A DNA stretch of 6,927 nucleotides, taken from an uncultured Collinsella sp. (GTDB lineage: Bacteria > Actinomycetota > Coriobacteriia > Coriobacteriales > Coriobacteriaceae). Position 1 is the first letter of the stretch, and each line of letters starts with the position of its first letter. The stretch covers positions 1 to 6,927 of the forward strand of contig USCN01000070.1 in assembly GCA_900553165.1 (NCBI GenBank), in the 5' to 3' direction. Position numbers and translations under genes: made by a program. Of this stretch, positions 5,099 to 6,927 are shown piece by piece. The notes beneath the pieces were generated by a model. The model searched no databases. It was given only the letters and a program-made list of their open reading frames with translations, and was not told the DNA's origin.

Positions 5099-6448
5099 AT
5101 GGACGACCTTTTTTCTGCCTCGACGCGCGAGCGTTCCTTTAAAAATGCGCCGCTCGCGGTGCGCATGCGCCCCAACTCGCTCGACGAGTACGTAGGCCAG
5201 CAAAAGGCCGTCGGTAAGGGCTCGTGGCTGCGTGCTGCGATTGAGCATGACGTACTGTCGAGTGTGATTCTGTATGGGCCGGCCGGTACGGGCAAAACGA
5301 CGCTGGCCCACATTATCGCTAACCATACCAAGAGCGAGTTTGTCGAGGTCAGCGCCGTGACGGGTACCGTGAAGGATCTGCGTCGCGTAATCGACGAGGC
5401 CAAGACGCGCCTGAATACGTATGACCGCCGTACCATCTTGTTCATCGACGAGATTCACCGTTTTTCGAAGTCGCAGCAGGATGCGCTTTTGCATGCGGTT
5501 GAAAACCGTACCGTCATTATGATTGGCGCCACGACGGAGAATCCGTACTTCGAGGTCAACTCAGCGTTGCTCTCGCGCGGTCGCGTGTTAGAGCTTGAGC
5601 ACCTGAAGGACGAGGATATCGCCACGCTGATTGAGCGTGCGCTCGAGGTGCCCCAGGGTTTAAACGGTAAGTTCTCGGCCGATGAGGATACAGTCAAGAC
5701 CATTTGCACGCTGGCCGCGGGTGATGCTCGCTCGGCTCTGACGACGCTCGAGCTGGCAAGTGAGATCGCCGTTACGCGTCCCGATACCGAGGGAACGCCA
5801 GCGCCGGCGGCGGGGGAACGCTATCCCATTACCGTGGATGACGTTAAGATTGCCAACCCGCGTCGTGGCTTTTCGTACGATAAAAACGGTGACATGCACT
5901 ACGACATTATCAGTGCGTTCATCAAGTCTATGCGCGGCAGCGACCCCGATGCCACGATCTATTGGCTCGCACGCATGATCGATGCGGGGGAGGATCCTAA
6001 GTTTATCGCTCGCCGCATTATGATCCACGCTTCCGAGGACGTCGGAAACGCCGATCCGCAGGCGCTTTTGGTGGCACATGCCGCATTTAAATCTGCCGAG
6101 GTCATTGGCTATCCCGAATGCCGCATTAACCTGGCTCAGGCTGCACTCTATGTTTGCCTGGCGCCTAAATCTAACGCGTGCGAGGCTTCGATCGATGCGG
6201 CGTTGGCCGATATTCATTCAAGTGGGCTCCGCGAGGTTCCAAGCTATCTTCGTGATCGTCATCGACCGGGTAGTGACGAATACGGTGTGTATAAATACCC
6301 GCATGATTATCCCGAAGGCTGGGTCGATCAGCGCTATTTGCCCGAGGGACTGGAGCGCGGCGCGTTCTGGCAGCCTGCGGGCCGCGGCTGGGAAGAGTGG
6401 CGTGTGGAGCAAAGCGAACGCGACCGTAACGGTAACGCTCCCAAGTAG
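5099..6448 (+). CDS. rarA: Replication-associated recombination protein A (RarA/MgsA AAA+ ATPase)
   Basis: This is a AAA+ ATPase related to clamp-loader subunits and RuvB that acts at stalled or damaged replication forks (the bacterial relative of yeast Mgs1 and human WRNIP1). Counting from ATG 5099, the 449-residue product shows the N-terminal PLAVRMRPNSLDEYVGQ (18-34), Walker A GPAGTGKT (60-67), Walker B ILFIDEIH (113-120), sensor 1 GATTENP (143-149), a probable arginine finger R160 in LLSRGRV, and a GDARSAL sensor 2 segment. A C-terminal tetramerisation domain follows (from about 260), with RRGFSYDKNGDMHYD, ISAFIKSMRGSDPDA and ASEDVGNADP, all well conserved in the family. The start is uncertain: in-frame TTG 5081, ATG 5084, ATG 5093 and ATG 5099 are all possible. 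I prefer 5099 because GGGA (5090-5093) is correctly spaced and the protein then begins MDDLFS. A linker around residues 218-240, rich in P, A and T, looks variable. Family assignment is near certain. Confidence 0.95.
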   Translation: MDDLFSASTRERSFKNAPLAVRMRPNSLDEYVGQQKAVGKGSWLRAAIEHDVLSSVILYGPAGTGKTTLAHIIANHTKSEFVEVSAVTGTVKDLRRVIDEAKTRLNTYDRRTILFIDEIHRFSKSQQDALLHAVENRTVIMIGATTENPYFEVNSALLSRGRVLELEHLKDEDIATLIERALEVPQGLNGKFSADEDTVKTICTLAAGDARSALTTLELASEIAVTRPDTEGTPAPAAGERYPITVDDVKIANPRRGFSYDKNGDMHYDIISAFIKSMRGSDPDATIYWLARMIDAGEDPKFIARRIMIHASEDVGNADPQALLVAHAAFKSAEVIGYPECRINLAQAALYVCLAPKSNACEASIDAALADIHSSGLREVPSYLRDRHRPGSDEYGVYKYPHDYPEGWVDQRYLPEGLERGAFWQPAGRGWEEWRVEQSERDRNGNAPK

Positions 6449-6499
6449 GTCATTGGCACCTCGCACATTCCCTTTGGGTATCTTTCCTCTTGTTTGGGG

Positions 6500-6505
6500 T
6501 ACCAT
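6500..6505 (+). promoter_or_regulatory. Candidate -10 element before the DUF948-like gene
   Basis: TACCAT, preceded by GGG, fits the loose TAnnnT form and lies 38 bases before the gene start. No clear -35 is present, and the match is weak. The 95-base gap between rarA and the next gene contains no terminator that I can see. Confidence 0.25.
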
Positions 6506-6543
6506 GAAGAGCGTCTGTATTTCGATTCCTTCGGGAGGCTTGT

Positions 6544-6927
6544 ATGAGTCCCATTCAAATCGCCCTGCTGCTGCTCGCCGTTGCCGGCGTGTGGGCTGTT
6601 ATCGAGCTCGCGCTCACACTGCGCAAGACCCGCACCGTCGTTGATTCGCTCGAAAAGACAGTCAGCGACCTCAACAACACCATCGCCGAGGCTCAGCCTG
6701 TGGTGGCAAAGCTCGATGGCGCCGTTGACGAACTTACGCCGGCACTTGCCCAGGTGGAGCCGCTGCTCAAGTCGAGCAAGACTGCCGTTGACGCCCTGAC
6801 GTCCAACCTCGTTGAGGTCGAGGCGGTCGTTCGCGACATCTCCGAGGTTACGGGCAGCGTGGCCGAGGCAAGCAATGCCGTATCGAGCGTGACCGACTCT
6901 GCGGCTGGTGCCGTGCAGAAGCTCTTC
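6544..6927 (+). CDS. DUF948-like membrane-anchored coiled-coil protein (3' end beyond window)
   Basis: The reading frame stays open for 128 codons from ATG 6544 to the last base, so only the N-terminal part is present. GGGAGG (6533-6538) sits five bases before the start. Residues 3-26 form one hydrophobic helix (IALLLLAVAGVWAVIELALTL). After that comes a long stretch rich in A, V, L, E, D and S without prolines except in short hinge-like spots. Hydrophobic residues recur every three to four positions (VVDSLEKTVSDL, then VAKLDGAVDEL), which suggests amphipathic helices or a coiled coil projecting from the membrane. This layout matches the DUF948 family of unknown function. In many actinobacteria a DUF948 gene lies between rarA and alaS, which supports the call by context. 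No enzymatic motif is visible, and none is expected. The exact role is unknown. Confidence 0.8.
   Translation, partial: MSPIQIALLLLAVAGVWAVIELALTLRKTRTVVDSLEKTVSDLNNTIAEAQPVVAKLDGAVDELTPALAQVEPLLKSSKTAVDALTSNLVEVEAVVRDISEVTGSVAEASNAVSSVTDSAAGAVQKLF

Noticed and set aside
4466..5494. Minus-strand open frames opposite the dGTPase-like and rarA genes
   Set aside because: They overlap well-supported genes, show no family motifs, and no sensible ribosome binding site was noticed. They are treated as shadows.
6504..6644. A short frame starting at ATG 6504 upstream of and overlapping the DUF948-like gene
   Set aside because: It has no ribosome binding site, its translation is arginine-rich without motif, and the frame at 6544 has GGGAGG correctly placed.
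1..6927. Mobile element, CRISPR array, prophage or defence island
   Set aside because: There is no transposase, integrase, repeat-spacer pattern, terminal inverted repeats or abrupt change in gene orientation. All the genes are common core or envelope functions.

Overview
The window is a stretch of ordinary bacterial core genome. All seven recognisable genes lie on the + strand and are tightly packed. The coding regions are GC-rich, strongly prefer C- or G-ending codons and use good GGAGG-type ribosome binding sites. The protein sequences and the gene set look like a high-GC Gram-positive, most likely an actinobacterium of the Coriobacteriia (Collinsella-like). That assignment comes from recognising style and gene order, not from a database search.

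Layout. Positions 1-265 hold no confidently identified gene. They contain the tail of an upstream transcription unit that ends in a strong intrinsic terminator (115-153), with two further hairpins before it and a weak candidate promoter for the first gene. Next come lspA (lipoprotein signal peptidase, 266-865) and an RluD-type 23S rRNA pseudouridine synthase (865-1878). They overlap by one base, the same pairing as lspA-ylyB in Bacillus. A candidate promoter then precedes a membrane-anchored family 2 glycosyltransferase (1961-3256), which closes with a 17-bp-stem terminator (3265-3305). A second group follows: a small A24-type prepilin peptidase (3337-3759) and a dGTPase-like HD-domain phosphohydrolase (3791-5038), 31 bases apart. 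After it come the AAA+ replication-fork protein RarA/MgsA (5099-6448) and the start of a DUF948-like membrane-anchored coiled-coil protein (6544 to the window end).

How the genes relate. LspA, the glycosyltransferase, the A24 peptidase and the DUF948-like protein act in or at the membrane (lipoprotein maturation, surface polysaccharide or glycolipid synthesis, prepilin processing, envelope). RluD acts on the large ribosomal subunit. The dGTPase-like protein and RarA concern nucleotide pools and stalled replication forks. There is no mobile element, CRISPR array, tRNA, rRNA or toxin-antitoxin pair. I found no evidence for a new multi-gene system. The points most worth checking are the hairpin cluster upstream of lspA, the G/T-skewed start of lspA, the lack of a clear promoter for the A24 peptidase, the divergent dGTPase motifs, and a shared -10-like element before four of the genes.
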